From the NCBI GenBank assembly GCA_964496905.1, contig CAZCAQ010000008.1:1-49028 (forward strand): a stretch of DNA of 49,028 bases, written 5' to 3'. Every line of letters starts with the position of its first letter. Positions within the stretch are counted from its first letter, which is position 1. Shown here one piece after another: positions 47,934-49,028 of this stretch. Origin of the DNA: CAZCAQ01 sp964496905 (lineage in GTDB: Bacteria > Patescibacteriota > WWE3 > UBA101185 > UBA10185). The translations under genes and the position numbers were made by a program. The notes beneath the pieces were generated by a model. The model saw only the letters and a list, made by a program, of their open reading frames with translations. It made no database searches and was not told the origin of the DNA.

Positions 47934-48851
47934 ATGAACAAAATTACCACATTTTTACAAGCGTTTAAAAATTCTATTGTTAAGCCGTCATATTCCAATG
48001 ACATAGTGCGCGCACCATTTAGCTTTTCGTTTAAATACTTTTTAATGTGTGCGCTGCTTTTTTCACTAGCTAGCACAGCAATTTTTACACTTAAGGTTCA
48101 GCCAAAAATTGAAAGCTTTGTAAAACAAACGCCAGATGCAATTCTTAACACCTTTCCAGACGATTTAGTAATTTATACACAAGGTGGAGATTGGTACATA
48201 AACAAAAAAGAGCCTTATGCAATACCAATGCCTGATTTTATTACAGGGCCTTTTGCGCTTATGGAGACTTCGGCTTCCATAAACGGAATGCCTCAAAATC
48301 AAAATCCCCTGTTACAAAAAAACTTAATAGTGTTTTATAAGCAAGGCACTATTGAAGATGTTTCAAGATTTCAAACCTTTATGCTTGTAAACCAAAAAAA
48401 CATATTGATGAGGAGTGACAACGGACGAATTGAAGTAAGTCCATTGGGAGAACTAGCAAACGCACGAGTTACAAAACAAACCATTGAACAAATGGTTGAA
48501 CAACTTAAACCCTTTTTAGATAAAGTATTGCTTATAACCGTTCCTTTGGCCTTGACTGTAATATTTGTTGGCAACTTTTTGGGCCAGCTTATTTACTTGC
48601 TATGGCTGGCATTTTTAGTTTGGGTAGTAGCTAAACTTATGGGCAAAGGCGTCTCGTACAAAAAATCTTACCAGCTGGGTATTCACGCCATTACACTGCC
48701 TTGGCTACTTAAAGTGTTGCTGAGTTTGTTTGTCTTTGGGCTTCCTTTGCCTTTTTGGTTTACAGCACTGGCTTTGGTAGTGGCTATTGTTGGGTTGTCA
48801 AAGGTTACAGATGAAACTACGGTTGAAACAGCTGAGCCAATAGTGCCCTAA
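47934..48851 (+). CDS. DUF1189-family membrane protein
   Basis: A 305-aa protein with the DUF1189 pattern. FKNSIVKPSYSNDIVRAPFSFSFKYFLMCALLF starts it with the first helix. A ~150-residue outer domain follows (DDLVIYTQGGDWYINKKEPYAIPMP). Three to four C-terminal helices close it (VLLITVPLALTVIFVGNF; LIYLLWLAFLVWVVAKLM; SLFVFGLPLPFWFTALALVVAIVG). The family has no known biochemical role. It is divergent from the giant secreted protein, with the two -10 elements about 50 bp apart, so they may be co-regulated. Confidence 0.82.
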   Translation: MNKITTFLQAFKNSIVKPSYSNDIVRAPFSFSFKYFLMCALLFSLASTAIFTLKVQPKIESFVKQTPDAILNTFPDDLVIYTQGGDWYINKKEPYAIPMPDFITGPFALMETSASINGMPQNQNPLLQKNLIVFYKQGTIEDVSRFQTFMLVNQKNILMRSDNGRIEVSPLGELANARVTKQTIEQMVEQLKPFLDKVLLITVPLALTVIFVGNFLGQLIYLLWLAFLVWVVAKLMGKGVSYKKSYQLGIHAITLPWLLKVLLSLFVFGLPLPFWFTALALVVAIVGLSKVTDETTVETAEPIVP

Positions 48852-48935
48852 TGGGCGTTGAATAGGCTTTTTCCGTGTGTTAGTATGTGACAGCACTAAC
48901 GTAAAGTTGAGTGTTTTAGTAATTTTAAAGCGTGA

Positions 48936-49010
48936 TCCCCTGTAGCTCAGCGGCAGAGCAGGAAGCTGTTAACTTCAAGGTCGGTGGTTCGAATCCACCC
49001 GGGGGAGCCA
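48936..49010 (+). tRNA. tRNA-Asn (GUU)
   Basis: Acceptor TCCCCTG/CGGGGGA, D-stem GCTC/GAGC, anticodon loop CTGTTAA (anticodon GTT), T-arm GGTGG-TTCGAAT-CCACC, discriminator G and encoded CCA. The anticodon stem has one mismatch at 27-43 (G-A). Confidence 0.95.
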
Positions 49011-49028
49011 TGAAGGATGTAAAGCATC

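Noticed and set aside
1..49028. UGA recoded as Gly (Gracilibacteria/Absconditabacteria code)
   Set aside because: Several genes end at TGA at family-normal lengths (mutM, the DsbA fusion), and no family-matched gene contains an internal TGA.
1..49028. CRISPR array or prophage
   Set aside because: No regularly spaced direct repeats, Cas genes, or phage structural genes were seen.

Overview
The window (two 100-N assembly gaps, low GC) looks like a chromosome segment of a Patescibacteria/CPR bacterium, possibly Microgenomates-like; I cannot fix the phylum. Reasons are inferential: a 16S gene divergent even at the universal forward-primer site, many short orphan membrane/secreted genes, a pentose-phosphate carbon core with split transketolase, an archaeal-type ATP-dependent DNA ligase, little biosynthesis, and near absence of Shine-Dalgarno (SD) sites in front of first genes. 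TAG, TAA and TGA all serve as stops, so code 11 fits.

Layout. 1-547: 5' part of 16S rRNA (minus) with its leader and promoter. 600-2228: a small SD-led gene and a BpsA-SpeD fusion for branched polyamines. 2.3-8 kb: secreted M23 peptidase with Asp-box repeats, mnmA, a HEPN protein, gap 1, a truncated glycosyltransferase. 8-16 kb: orphan genes, mutM, recF, vapBC, a Fic-like protein that has lost its catalytic motif, ATP-dependent ligase, small membrane proteins. 16-19.4 kb: lgt, VKOR, rpiB, rpe and LOG-like genes in an overlapping run. 19.4-22 kb: an accessory block of small SD-led genes (one with an in-frame amber, two 3-TM proteins, one Cys-rich protein) with a repeated hairpin motif. 22-27.7 kb: split transketolase, PfkB kinase, 2-hydroxyacid dehydrogenase, DsbA-cupredoxin fusion. 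27.7-33.2 kb (minus): nth, 5'-3' exonuclease, ftsH, trpS, two tRNAs, ftsB-like. 33.3-37.7 kb: Xer recombinase, secreted lysozyme-fold/CBM protein, tRNA-binding domain, tRNA-Ile(UAU), hpf, ferredoxin. 37.7-43.8 kb: suf operon (regulator-sufC-sufB with intein-sufD-sufS-sufU-DUF1858). 43.8-49 kb: a 1346-aa Cys-rich secreted protein sharing a lysozyme-fold domain with the 34 kb gene, a DUF1189 protein and tRNA-Asn.

Working together: VKOR and the DsbA-like protein form a plausible oxidative folding pair for the Cys-rich secreted proteins. RpiB, Rpe and transketolase form the non-oxidative pentose-phosphate branch. MutM, Nth, RecF, the exonuclease and the ligase are a compact repair set. The Suf operon can supply Fe-S clusters to Nth and the ferredoxin.

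The strongest whole-window signal is regulatory. About 19 transcription units have a -10 box ending only 5-9 nt before the start codon, predicting leaderless mRNAs, often with GTG starts. In contrast, a class of small orphan genes has strong SD sites and, in most cases, intrinsic terminators.
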